Assembly: GCF_018842675.1 (NCBI RefSeq) | Contig: NZ_JAGTWO010000004.1 | Coordinates: 558,001-622,000, forward strand | Length of the DNA: 64,000 bases | Source: Candidatus Pantoea bituminis | GTDB taxonomy: Bacteria; Pseudomonadota; Gammaproteobacteria; Enterobacterales; Enterobacteriaceae | Direction of reading: 5' to 3' | Part shown: positions 56,451-64,000 of the stretch, piece after piece | Layout: each line of letters begins with the position of its first letter | How positions within the stretch are numbered: the first letter of the stretch is position 1 | The notes under the pieces: model-generated | What the model was told of the DNA's origin: nothing | Seen by the model: the letters and a program-made list of their open reading frames with translations, nothing else | Databases searched by the model: none | Made by a program: the position numbers and the translations under genes

Positions 56451-57773
56451 ATGATTTCATTGGAAACTTTTCAGCAGCGTCGTCAGGCGCTGTTAGCTAA
56501 GATGGCACCCGGCAGCGCAGCATTGATTTTTGCCGCGCCGGAAGTGACGCGTAGCAATGACACCGAATACCCGTTTCGTCAGAACAGCGATTTTTGGTAT
56601 TTCACCGGTTTCAACGAGCCGCAGGCGTTGTTGGTGCTGATTAAAAGCAATGAAACGCATAATCACAGCGTGTTATTCAATCGTGTACGCGATCTCACTG
56701 CTGAAGTCTGGTTTGGACGCCGTCTGGGGCAAGACGCTGCCCCCGCTAAACTGGCCGTGGATCGTGCGCTACCCTGGGACGATATCGGCGATCAGCTGCA
56801 TTTACTGTTGAATGGCCTGGACGTGGTTTATCACGCACAAGGCGAGTATGCCGAAAGCGACACTTTGGTGTTTAACGCCCTCGAAAAATTGCGTCGTGGT
56901 TTTCGCCAGAACTTGAGTGCGCCCGCAACGGTCACTGATTGGCGTCCTTGGGTGCATGAAATGCGCTTGTTCAAAAGCCCGGATGAAATTGAGATCCTAC
57001 GCCGGGCAGGAAAAATCAGTGCGCTGGCGCATACCCGCGCCATGGAAAAATGCCGTCCTGGGATGTTTGAATATCAGCTGGAAGGCGAAATTCTTCATGA
57101 ATTTAGTCGCCACGGTGCACGTTTCCCTTCCTATAACACTATCGTCGGCTCAGGCGAGAATGGCTGCATTCTGCATTACACCGAAAATGAATCTGAATTG
57201 CGTGACGGCGATTTAGTGCTGATTGACGCCGGCTGTGAATTCCACGGTTATGCCGGTGATATCACTCGCACCTTCCCGGTAAATGGTAAATTCAACCAGC
57301 CACAGCGCGAAATCTACGACATCGTACTCGCTTCGCTCTATACCGCATTGTCGCTGTTCCGTCCCGGGATCAGCATTCGTGAAGTGAATGATGAAGTGGT
57401 GCGTATCATGATCACCGGCCTGGTCGAGTTGGGCGTACTGCAAGGTGAAGTTGATGCCTTGATCGCTGAAGATGCACATCGTCAATTCTACATGCACGGT
57501 TTGAGTCATTGGATGGGATTGGATGTCCACGACGTGGGGCATTACGGCACCCCAAGTCGCGATCGTATCCTTGAACCTGGCATGGTGTTAACCATCGAAC
57601 CGGGTCTTTACATCGCGCCAGACGCAGACGTGCCAGCCGAATACCGCGGCATTGGTATCCGTATCGAAGATGACATTGTGATCACTGAAACCGGTAACGA
57701 AAATCTCACCGACAGCGTAGTGAAAGACCCGGAAGCGATTGAAGCCCTGATGGCGGCGGCACAGCGCGCATGA
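56451..57773 (+). CDS. pepP: Xaa-Pro aminopeptidase P
   Basis: A 440-residue creatinase-fold metallopeptidase (E. coli 441). N-terminal aminopeptidase-P domain, then the pita-bread domain with the five metal ligands in LIDAGCEFHGYAGDITRTFP (two Asp), HGLSHWMGLDVHD (His), TIEPGLY (Glu) and GIGIRIEDD (Glu). It removes N-terminal residues before proline in the cytoplasm. Ribosome site GGGAG. Its stop overlaps ubiH by four bases (ATGA). Confidence 0.97.
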   Translation: MISLETFQQRRQALLAKMAPGSAALIFAAPEVTRSNDTEYPFRQNSDFWYFTGFNEPQALLVLIKSNETHNHSVLFNRVRDLTAEVWFGRRLGQDAAPAKLAVDRALPWDDIGDQLHLLLNGLDVVYHAQGEYAESDTLVFNALEKLRRGFRQNLSAPATVTDWRPWVHEMRLFKSPDEIEILRRAGKISALAHTRAMEKCRPGMFEYQLEGEILHEFSRHGARFPSYNTIVGSGENGCILHYTENESELRDGDLVLIDAGCEFHGYAGDITRTFPVNGKFNQPQREIYDIVLASLYTALSLFRPGISIREVNDEVVRIMITGLVELGVLQGEVDALIAEDAHRQFYMHGLSHWMGLDVHDVGHYGTPSRDRILEPGMVLTIEPGLYIAPDADVPAEYRGIGIRIEDDIVITETGNENLTDSVVKDPEAIEALMAAAQRA

Positions 57774-58948
57774 GTATTATCATTGCGGGTGGCGGAATGA
57801 CTGGCGCAACGCTGGCGCTGGCGATTTCACACCTCACGCAAGGCACGCTGCCAGTGACGTTGATTGAAAGTATCGAACCCGCCAGTCGCGCCCATCCCGG
57901 TTATGATGGACGTGCAATTGCGCTTGCCGCAGGAACATGCCAGCAGTTAGCGGATATCAATATCTGGCGCAGCCTTGAAAGCTGCGCAACGCCGATTACG
58001 CGCATTCACGTTTCGGATCGGGGCCATCTCGGCTTTGTTTCCATGACCGCAGAAGAGCAGGCTATTCCGGCGCTGGGGCAAGTGGTAGAACTGTTTGATG
58101 TTGGGCAACGTTTATTTGCCGCGTTGAAAAAGGCGCCTGGTGTGACCTTGCGTTGCCCGGCCCGCGTTATGCAGGCGACGCGCACGCAAGATAAGGTGCA
58201 GGTGACGCTGGATAACGGCGAACAGCTGGAAAGCGCTTTATTAGTGGCGGCAGACGGTTCACGTTCTGCGCTTGCTGCATCATGCGGCATTCAGTGGCAA
58301 ACCGAGGATTATCATCAGTTGGCGTTGATTGCCAACGTCACTACGCAGCTTCCACATCAGGGCCGCGCTTTCGAGCGTTTTACGGAACACGGTCCTTTAG
58401 CGTTATTACCGATGTCAAACAATCGGCTATCGCTAGTGTGGTGCCATCCGCTTGCTGCGCGCAGCCAGATTGAAAGCTGGAGCGACAGCGAATTTCTTTC
58501 TCAGCTACAGCGCGCATTTGGTTGGCGTTTAGGTAAATTTATTCAAACGGGTCAGCGCGAATGTTATCCACTGGCCTTACAGCAGGCGACGCAGCAGGTT
58601 ACGCATCGCGTCGCGGTGGTGGGCAATGCAGCACAAACGCTGCATCCAATTGCAGGACAGGGCTTTAACCTTGGACTGCGTGATGTGATGTCACTGGCGG
58701 AAACTGTGGCGGCGGCGCATCGTCACCAGCAGGATGCTGGCAGTTACGCGGTATTACACCATTATCAGCAGCGTCGTCAGCACGATCGCGACACCACAAT
58801 TGGCATCACGGATGGATTAGTGCGCCTGTTCGCCAATAGCCATGCGCCGCTGATTGTTGGCAGGAATCTGGGCTTACTGGCGATGGATCATCTGCCGTGG
58901 CTGCGAAATCAACTGGCTGAGCGCACGCTTGGCTGGGTTAAGCGTTAA
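57770..58948 (+). CDS. ubiH: 2-octaprenyl-6-methoxyphenol hydroxylase
   Basis: A 392-residue FAD monooxygenase of the UbiH family. FAD motif IIAGGGMTGATLALAISHL near the N-terminus, the second motif AADGSRSALAASCGI, and VVGNAAQTLHPIAGQGFNLGLRDV near residue 285. In ubiquinone synthesis it hydroxylates ring C1. Translationally coupled to pepP and 14 bases before ubiI. Confidence 0.95.
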   Translation: MSIIIAGGGMTGATLALAISHLTQGTLPVTLIESIEPASRAHPGYDGRAIALAAGTCQQLADINIWRSLESCATPITRIHVSDRGHLGFVSMTAEEQAIPALGQVVELFDVGQRLFAALKKAPGVTLRCPARVMQATRTQDKVQVTLDNGEQLESALLVAADGSRSALAASCGIQWQTEDYHQLALIANVTTQLPHQGRAFERFTEHGPLALLPMSNNRLSLVWCHPLAARSQIESWSDSEFLSQLQRAFGWRLGKFIQTGQRECYPLALQQATQQVTHRVAVVGNAAQTLHPIAGQGFNLGLRDVMSLAETVAAAHRHQQDAGSYAVLHHYQQRRQHDRDTTIGITDGLVRLFANSHAPLIVGRNLGLLAMDHLPWLRNQLAERTLGWVKR

Positions 58949-58962
58949 TTTAAGGGGCAGCG

Positions 58963-60165
58963 ATGCAAACTTTTGATGTGGTGATCGCCGGTGGCGGCAT
59001 GGTAGGTCTGGCCGTTGCCTGTGGTTTGCAGGGCAGTGGACTGCGCGTTGCCGTGCTAGAGAAGGCGGCTGAACCGCAATTTACTGCCAAAGCCTTGCCT
59101 TCGATTCGCGTGTCGGCTATCAACGCCGCGAGCGAACGCTTGCTGCAAAAGCTGGATGTCTGGCCGACGATTTTATCGCTGCGCGCCAGCGCTTATCACG
59201 GCATGGAAGTCTGGGATAAGGATAGCTTTGGCTCCATCTCATTTGACGATGAACACCAAGGGTTGTCACATCTTGGCCATATTATTGAAAATCCGGCGAT
59301 CCACAGCGCCTTGTGGCAACGCGCCACTGCCTGCAGTGATGTCACGTTAATAGCACCTTCACAGCTGCAACAGGTCGCTTTTGGTGACAATGAAGCCTTT
59401 ATCACCCTGCAAGATGGCAGCATGGTAAGCGCGCGTTTGCTGATTGCCGCTGACGGTGCTAATTCGTGGCTGCGCAACAAAGCCGATATCCCCGTCACCT
59501 TCTGGGATTACGATCATCACGCTTTGGTTGCCAATATTCGCACAGACTTGCCGCATGATGGCATCGCGCGGCAGGTGTTTCATAGCGACGGCATTCTGGC
59601 GTTCCTGCCTATGCAAGATCCGCATCTTTGTTCCATTGTCTGGTCGCTGTCACCGCAAGAATCAAGCCGTCTTGAAACCATGCCTGAAGCGCTGTTTAAT
59701 CAGCAACTGGCGGTGGCGTTCGATATGCGTCTTGGCTTGTGTCATTTGGAAAGTGAGCGCAAATCATTCCCGCTTACGGCGCGCTATGCACGTAACTTTG
59801 CAGCACACCGTCTGGCGTTAGTCGGCGATGCCGCGCACACCATTCATCCGTTGGCAGGCCAAGGGGTAAATCTCGGTTTTATGGATGCGGCAGAGTTGAT
59901 TGGCGAAATTCGTCGCCTTCATCAGGAAGGTAAAGATATCGGCCAGCACCTCTATTTGCGCCGTTACGAGCGCAGTCGCAAACACAGCGCGGCGCTGATG
60001 CTGGCGAGCATGCAGGGCTTTCGTGAACTGTTCGCGGGTAATAACCCAGCGAAAAAGCTGCTACGTGACGTTGGCCTGAAACTGGCAGACACGTTGCCAG
60101 GTGTGAAACCGATGATGTTAAAGCAGGCGATGGGCCTGAACGATATGCCGGACTGGCTACGTTAA
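58963..60165 (+). CDS. ubiI: 2-octaprenylphenol hydroxylase UbiI (VisC)
   Basis: A 400-residue FAD monooxygenase homologous to UbiH: VVIAGGGMVGLAVACGLQG, IAADGANSWLRNKADI, and LVGDAAHTIHPLAGQGVNLGFMDAAELIGEI. It hydroxylates ring C5 of the ubiquinone precursor. Ribosome site AAGGGG. Last gene of the ygfB-pepP-ubiH-ubiI unit, followed by a terminator. Confidence 0.95.
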   Translation: MQTFDVVIAGGGMVGLAVACGLQGSGLRVAVLEKAAEPQFTAKALPSIRVSAINAASERLLQKLDVWPTILSLRASAYHGMEVWDKDSFGSISFDDEHQGLSHLGHIIENPAIHSALWQRATACSDVTLIAPSQLQQVAFGDNEAFITLQDGSMVSARLLIAADGANSWLRNKADIPVTFWDYDHHALVANIRTDLPHDGIARQVFHSDGILAFLPMQDPHLCSIVWSLSPQESSRLETMPEALFNQQLAVAFDMRLGLCHLESERKSFPLTARYARNFAAHRLALVGDAAHTIHPLAGQGVNLGFMDAAELIGEIRRLHQEGKDIGQHLYLRRYERSRKHSAALMLASMQGFRELFAGNNPAKKLLRDVGLKLADTLPGVKPMMLKQAMGLNDMPDWLR

Positions 60166-60186
60166 TTCCTTATCCCACCGCTTATG

Positions 60187-60212
60187 AAGCCAGCATTTTG
60201 CTGGCTTTTTTT
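60187..60212 (+). terminator. Terminator after ubiI
   Basis: AAGCCAGC (60187-60194) pairs with GCTGGCTT (60200-60207), followed by TTTTT. Confidence 0.9.
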
Positions 60213-60603
60213 ATGCCTAAAAAGGCATTGCACCATAAAAAGGCAGTCCCGCACCGCGATTGTGCCTCGTTTGATTTATTCTAATTTTGCGCGCTTGTTC
60301 GCATTACTTTTATTTACCCAAAAGCTTTTTCGCCAAAGTGGTTTTTTAACATCCTGCGAGTCATTACGCATAAATTTACTGCATATAAACTCCGCAACTG
60401 CATTTAATGCGTGATAAATCACAAAATTGTGGTTTTTTATCCTGACGCAATAAAAAGTTCGCTACGCTTGGTGCCTCGTTTCGACCTCGTTCTGCTTATG
60501 GTTAAACGCCACATTCGGTGGTAACGTCAACCCTAAGAGAACGTTTGCGTCGGCGCTAAATTTGACGCACGTTGAACCTCACTCGCTTTTGCACAGGATG
60601 GTT
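60213..60603 (+). other. Regulatory region upstream of gcvT
   Basis: 390 bases without a gene. Includes an AT-rich part with palindrome GTGATAAATCAC (60410-60421) and a PurR-type site near 60540. E. coli gcvTHP is controlled by GcvA, Lrp and PurR over a similarly long upstream region, but I cannot place GcvA or Lrp sites. Confidence 0.45.
60537..60550 (-). promoter_or_regulatory. Candidate PurR operator upstream of gcvT
   Basis: On the minus strand ACGCAAACGTTCTC matches the PurR consensus ACGCAAACGTTTTC at 13 of 14 bases, 54 bases before the gcvT ATG. PurR represses gcvTHP in E. coli because the pathway supplies one-carbon units for purines. Confidence 0.65.
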
Positions 60604-61700
60604 ATGACTCAGCAAACCCCTTTGTTTGAACAGCATCAAACCTGCGGTGCCCGCATGGTGGATTTTCATGGCTGGATGATGCCGCTGCATTACGGCTCTC
60701 AGATGGATGAACATCATGCCGTGCGTAATGATGCGGGCATGTTTGATGTCTCCCATATGACTATTGTCGACCTTAAGGGTCCACGCACGCGTGAATTCCT
60801 CCGCTATCTGTTGGCCAATGACGTCGCGAAACTGACCCAACCTGGCAAAGCGCTTTACACCGGGATGCTGAACGCATCGGGTGGCGTTATTGACGATTTA
60901 ATTGTTTACTTTATGACCGAAGAGTTTTTCCGTTTAGTGGTGAACTCCGCGACGCGTGAGAAAGATCTCGCCTGGATCGCTGAACATGCGGAGGGATATG
61001 GAATTTCGCTGACCGAGCGTGACGATTTAGCGCTGATTGCTGTTCAGGGGCCACAGGCGCAGCAAAAGCGCAGACGCTGTTCAGCGCCGAACAGCGTCAA
61101 GCGGTAGAGGGCATGAAGCCATTCTTCGGTGTGCAGGCGGGCGACTTATTCATCGCGACGACCGGTTATACCGGCGAAGCGGGCTATGAAATTGCACTGC
61201 CTGCGGGCGAAGCAGCAGATTTCTGGCAGCGTTTAGTCGCCGCTGGCGTTAAACCTGCTGGTTTGGGCGCGCGCGATACGCTGCGTCTGGAAGCGGGGAT
61301 GAATCTCTACGGTCAGGAAATGGACGAAGGTGTCTCTCCGCTGGCGGCCAACATGGGTTGGACGGTGAGTTGGGAACCCAGCGATCGTCAGTTCATCGGT
61401 CGCGAAGCGCTGGAGTCGCAGCGTAAGCAGGGCACTGAAAAACTGGTGGGTCTGGTCATGACTGAAAAAGGGGTGCTGCGTAACGGCTTAACAGTTCGCT
61501 TTACTGATGAACAAGGTCAGCCACAACAAGGCATTATTACCAGTGGTTCCTTTTCTCCCACTTTGGGTTACAGCGTCGCCCTTGCCCGCGTTCCGGCTGG
61601 CGTGGGCGACAGCGCAGTGGTAGAAATTCGTAACCGCGAAATGCCGGTGAAGGTAACCAAACCCATTTTTGTCCGCGCCGGTAAACCGGTCGCACAATAA
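60604..61700 (+). pseudogene. gcvT: Glycine cleavage system aminomethyltransferase (T protein), apparent frameshift
   Basis: First frame: [69 protein letters not shown] and [12 protein letters not shown]. The next frame goes on [21 protein letters not shown] and holds [15 protein letters not shown] and [18 protein letters not shown]. The switch lies in a four-A run (61064-61067); a fifth A joins them into 365 residues (E. coli 364). GcvT releases ammonia and forms methylene-THF from the H-protein-bound aminomethyl group. The ATG at 60604 has AGGA upstream. Probably a sequencing error. Confidence 0.92.
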
Positions 61701-61722
61701 ATTTTATTCAGGAGAAATGGCG

Positions 61723-62109
61723 ATGAGCAATGTGCCAAGTGAGTTGAAGTACCGTGATAGCCACGAGTGGGTGCGTAAAAACGCTGATGGTTCTTATACC
61801 GTTGGCATTACCGAGCACGCACAAGAGTTACTTGGCGACATGGTGTTCGTTGATTTGCCAGAAGTTGGCGCAACGTTTAGCGCAGGTGAAGAGTGCGCGG
61901 TAGCGGAATCTGTTAAAGCCGCTTCCGATATCTACGCGCCAATCAGCGGTGAAATTGTTGCCGTCAACGAAGCCTTGGGCGATTCGCCTGAAACGGTTAA
62001 CAGCGATCCTTATGAAGGTGGTTGGCTGTTCCAAATCAAAGCCAGCGATGAGTCAGAGCTCGACTCGATGCTGGATGCTGATGCTTATAAAGCGTCCATC
62101 GACGAGTAA
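61723..62109 (+). CDS. gcvH: Glycine cleavage system H protein
   Basis: A 128-residue lipoyl carrier. The lipoylated Lys65 is in [15 protein letters not shown], and [12 protein letters not shown] and [12 protein letters not shown] are conserved. It shuttles the aminomethyl and electron load between the P, T and L proteins. The ATG at 61723 is 8 bases after AGGAG and matches E. coli; ATG 61717 would be too close to it. Confidence 0.97.
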   Translation: MSNVPSELKYRDSHEWVRKNADGSYTVGITEHAQELLGDMVFVDLPEVGATFSAGEECAVAESVKAASDIYAPISGEIVAVNEALGDSPETVNSDPYEGGWLFQIKASDESELDSMLDADAYKASIDE

Positions 62110-62187
62110 TCGTTGAGCGGCCTCATGCAGAGGCCGCCATTATTTTTGCACTTTCAGTTCCCCAGCCCGATTCAGGATTTACTGCTA

Positions 62188-64000
62188 ATGACCCAGACTC
62201 TCAGCCAGCTTGAACATAACGGTGCATTCATTGAGCGCCATATCGGTCCTTCACCTGAGCAACAAGCGGTGATGCTTGACGCTATCGGCGCCAGTTCGCT
62301 GGAGGCGTTAATCGGCTCCATCGTTCCTGCGGATATCCAACTCCCGGGGCCACCAGCTGTAGGTGAAGCCGCTACTGAGCAGCAGGCGCTGGCGGAGCTG
62401 AAAGCTATTGCCAGCCAGAATCTGCGTTACAAATCCTGGATCGGCATGGGATACAGCGCGGTTATCACACCGCCCGTTATTTTGCGTAACATGCTGGAAA
62501 ATCCAGGCTGGTACACGGCATACACGCCTTATCAGCCTGAAGTTTCACAAGGTCGCCTTGAAGCGTTGCTGAACTTTCAGCAGGTAACGATCGATCTGAC
62601 CGGTATGGATATCGCCTCTGCATCATTACTCGATGAAGCCACCGCTGCTGCCGAAGCCATGGCGATGGCAAAGCGCATCAGTAAGCTGAAAACCGCGAAC
62701 AAATTCTTTATTGCCGATGATATTCATCCGCAAACTCTGGATGTCGTACGTACCCGTGCAGAAACCTTTGGTTTCGAATTGATCATCGATCGCGCCGATA
62801 AAGCGTTGGATCACGACGATCTGTTTGGTGTATTGCTCCAACACGTTGGCACAACTGGCGAAGCGCATGACTACAGCAAACTGATTACCGAGCTGAAAGC
62901 GCATAAAGTAATTGTCAGTGTCGCCGCCGACTTTATGTCACTGGTGATGTTAGAAGCGCCAGGCAAGCAGGGTGCAGATATCGTTTTCGGTTCTGCGCAG
63001 CGTTTCGGTGTTCCGATGGGCTACGGCGGGCCACACGCCGCTTTCTTCGCCAGCCGTGATGAGCACAAGCGTTCTATGCCAGGCCGCATTATCGGGGTTT
63101 CTCGTGATGCTGCAGGCAATACTGCGCTGCGTATGGCGATGCAAACCCGCGAGCAACATATTCGCCGTGAGAAAGCTAACTCCAACATCTGTACTTCGCA
63201 GGTGCTGCTGGCCAATATCGCGGGCCTTTATGCGGTGTTCCATGGTCCGGTCGGCTTGAAGCGCATCGCTTCGCGTATTCACCGTTTCACCAATATTCTG
63301 GCTGCGGGCCTGCAAAATGGTGGCTTGAAGCTGCGTCATCATCACTGGTTTGACACGTTAACCGTTGAAGTCGCGGACAAAGCAGCGGTGCTGAGTCGTG
63401 CTGTCAGCTTTGGCGTTAACCTGCGCAGCGACATTCATAATGCTGTTGGCATCACATTGGATGAAACCACCTGTCGCGAAGACATCAGTGCGCTGTTCGC
63501 CATTCTTTTAGGTGATACGCACAATCAAGATATTGATAAGCTCGACGGTGAAGTCGCCGCAGACAGCCAGTCAATCCCGGCAGGTCTGCAACGTCAAAGT
63601 GAAATCCTGACCCATCAGGTCTTCAACCGTCATCACAGCGAAACTGAGATGATGCGTTACATGCACAGCCTGGAGAAAAAGGATCTGGCGCTGAACCAGG
63701 CGATGATTCCACTAGGTTCCTGCACCATGAAACTCAACGCCGCAGCGGAAATGATCCCTATTACCTGGCCTGAGTTTGCTGAACTTCATCCATTCTGCCC
63801 GGCTGAGCAGGCAACCGGTTATCTGCAGATGATTGGTCAACTGTCGCAGTGGTTGGTGCAACTTACCGGTTACGACGCACTGTGCATGCAGCCAAACTCT
63901 GGCGCGCAGGGCGAATACGCGGGTTTATTGGCAATTCGCCGTTATCACGAAAGCCGCAACGAAGGCGATCGCCACCTTTGCCTAATCCCAAGTTCAGCAC
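62188..64000 (+). CDS. gcvP: Glycine dehydrogenase (decarboxylating), P protein, 3' truncated by window edge
   Basis: The frame is open from ATG 62188 to the last base, about 604 of an expected 957 or so residues. [104 protein letters not shown] and [14 protein letters not shown] are typical. The PLP lysine lies beyond the window. It decarboxylates glycine and loads the aminomethyl group onto GcvH. Third gene of gcvTHP, 78 bases after gcvH. Confidence 0.97.
   Translation, partial: MTQTLSQLEHNGAFIERHIGPSPEQQAVMLDAIGASSLEALIGSIVPADIQLPGPPAVGEAATEQQALAELKAIASQNLRYKSWIGMGYSAVITPPVILRNMLENPGWYTAYTPYQPEVSQGRLEALLNFQQVTIDLTGMDIASASLLDEATAAAEAMAMAKRISKLKTANKFFIADDIHPQTLDVVRTRAETFGFELIIDRADKALDHDDLFGVLLQHVGTTGEAHDYSKLITELKAHKVIVSVAADFMSLVMLEAPGKQGADIVFGSAQRFGVPMGYGGPHAAFFASRDEHKRSMPGRIIGVSRDAAGNTALRMAMQTREQHIRREKANSNICTSQVLLANIAGLYAVFHGPVGLKRIASRIHRFTNILAAGLQNGGLKLRHHHWFDTLTVEVADKAAVLSRAVSFGVNLRSDIHNAVGITLDETTCREDISALFAILLGDTHNQDIDKLDGEVAADSQSIPAGLQRQSEILTHQVFNRHHSETEMMRYMHSLEKKDLALNQAMIPLGSCTMKLNAAAEMIPITWPEFAELHPFCPAEQATGYLQMIGQLSQWLVQLTGYDALCMQPNSGAQGEYAGLLAIRRYHESRNEGDRHLCLIPSSA

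Noticed and set aside
60410..60421. CRP or FNR site before gcvT
   Set aside because: GTGATAAATCAC is palindromic but the spacer is too short for either consensus.

Overview
The window reads as chromosomal DNA of an enterobacterium of the Erwiniaceae type, close to Pantoea or Erwinia. Proteins align residue by residue with remembered E. coli K-12 homologues, and the gene order from mltC to gcvP follows the E. coli 62-65 min region with a few losses and insertions. The genus is an inference; no rRNA gene is present to settle it. Most of the window is core genome.

Layout. 1-7.7 kb: the end of a PadR-type regulator, a SelW-like thioredoxin-fold protein, an iron-regulated haem uptake locus (hmuR-hmuS-hmuT-hmuU-hmuV) behind a strong Fur box, and a CinA/PncC-like gene. 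7.7-17 kb is the accessory part: acuI, a 68-bp tandem repeat array, then a divergent cluster. Its left arm is a polar amino-acid-type ABC importer with an FAD amine/amino-acid oxidase; its right arm is an IclR regulator, an SDR and a second FAD oxidase. 17-24 kb: speC with a possible leader ORF, mltC-yggX-mutY, trmB-yggL and yggN. 24-32.7 kb: hemW-rdgB-yggT-yggS, yggR, ruvX-yqgE-gshB-rsmE-endA-sprT. 32.7-42 kb: galP, metK, speA-speB, a solitary AT-rich cytidylyltransferase gene, yidB, a second repeat array and loiP. 42-50 kb: tktA, epd-pgk-fbaA, mscS, argO. 50-64 kb: yggE, argP, rpiA, serA, an ERIC element, ygfA, 6S RNA, zapA, ygfB-pepP-ubiH-ubiI and gcvT-gcvH-gcvP, the last cut by the window end.

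Pathways. speC (ornithine to putrescine) and speA-speB (arginine to agmatine to putrescine) give both putrescine routes, and metK makes the AdoMet used later for spermidine. tktA, epd, pgk, fbaA and rpiA form a sugar-phosphate block that also feeds erythrose-4-phosphate toward pyridoxal phosphate. serA, gcvTHP and ygfA form a serine, glycine and one-carbon block. argP would control argO. ubiH and ubiI hydroxylate the ubiquinone ring.

Sequence quality. Eleven otherwise conserved genes are broken by single-base shifts: hmuT, hmuV, an ABC permease gene, the second FAD oxidase gene, mltC, trmB, yggR, gshB, endA, galP (5' end) and gcvT. Ten look like one missing base, nine of these in a run of four or more identical bases. 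Restoring one base gives lengths equal or very close to the E. coli proteins (TrmB 239, EndA 235, GalP 465, GcvT 365 residues). I regard most of these as sequencing or assembly errors rather than real pseudogenes.

No clearly new defence or mobile system is visible. The most interesting unexplained items are a hairpin-rich intergenic repeat family at three loci, two short leader-type ORFs before speC and speA (the second with a near-perfect ribosome binding site), and the divergent ABC/IclR/oxidase cluster of unknown substrate.
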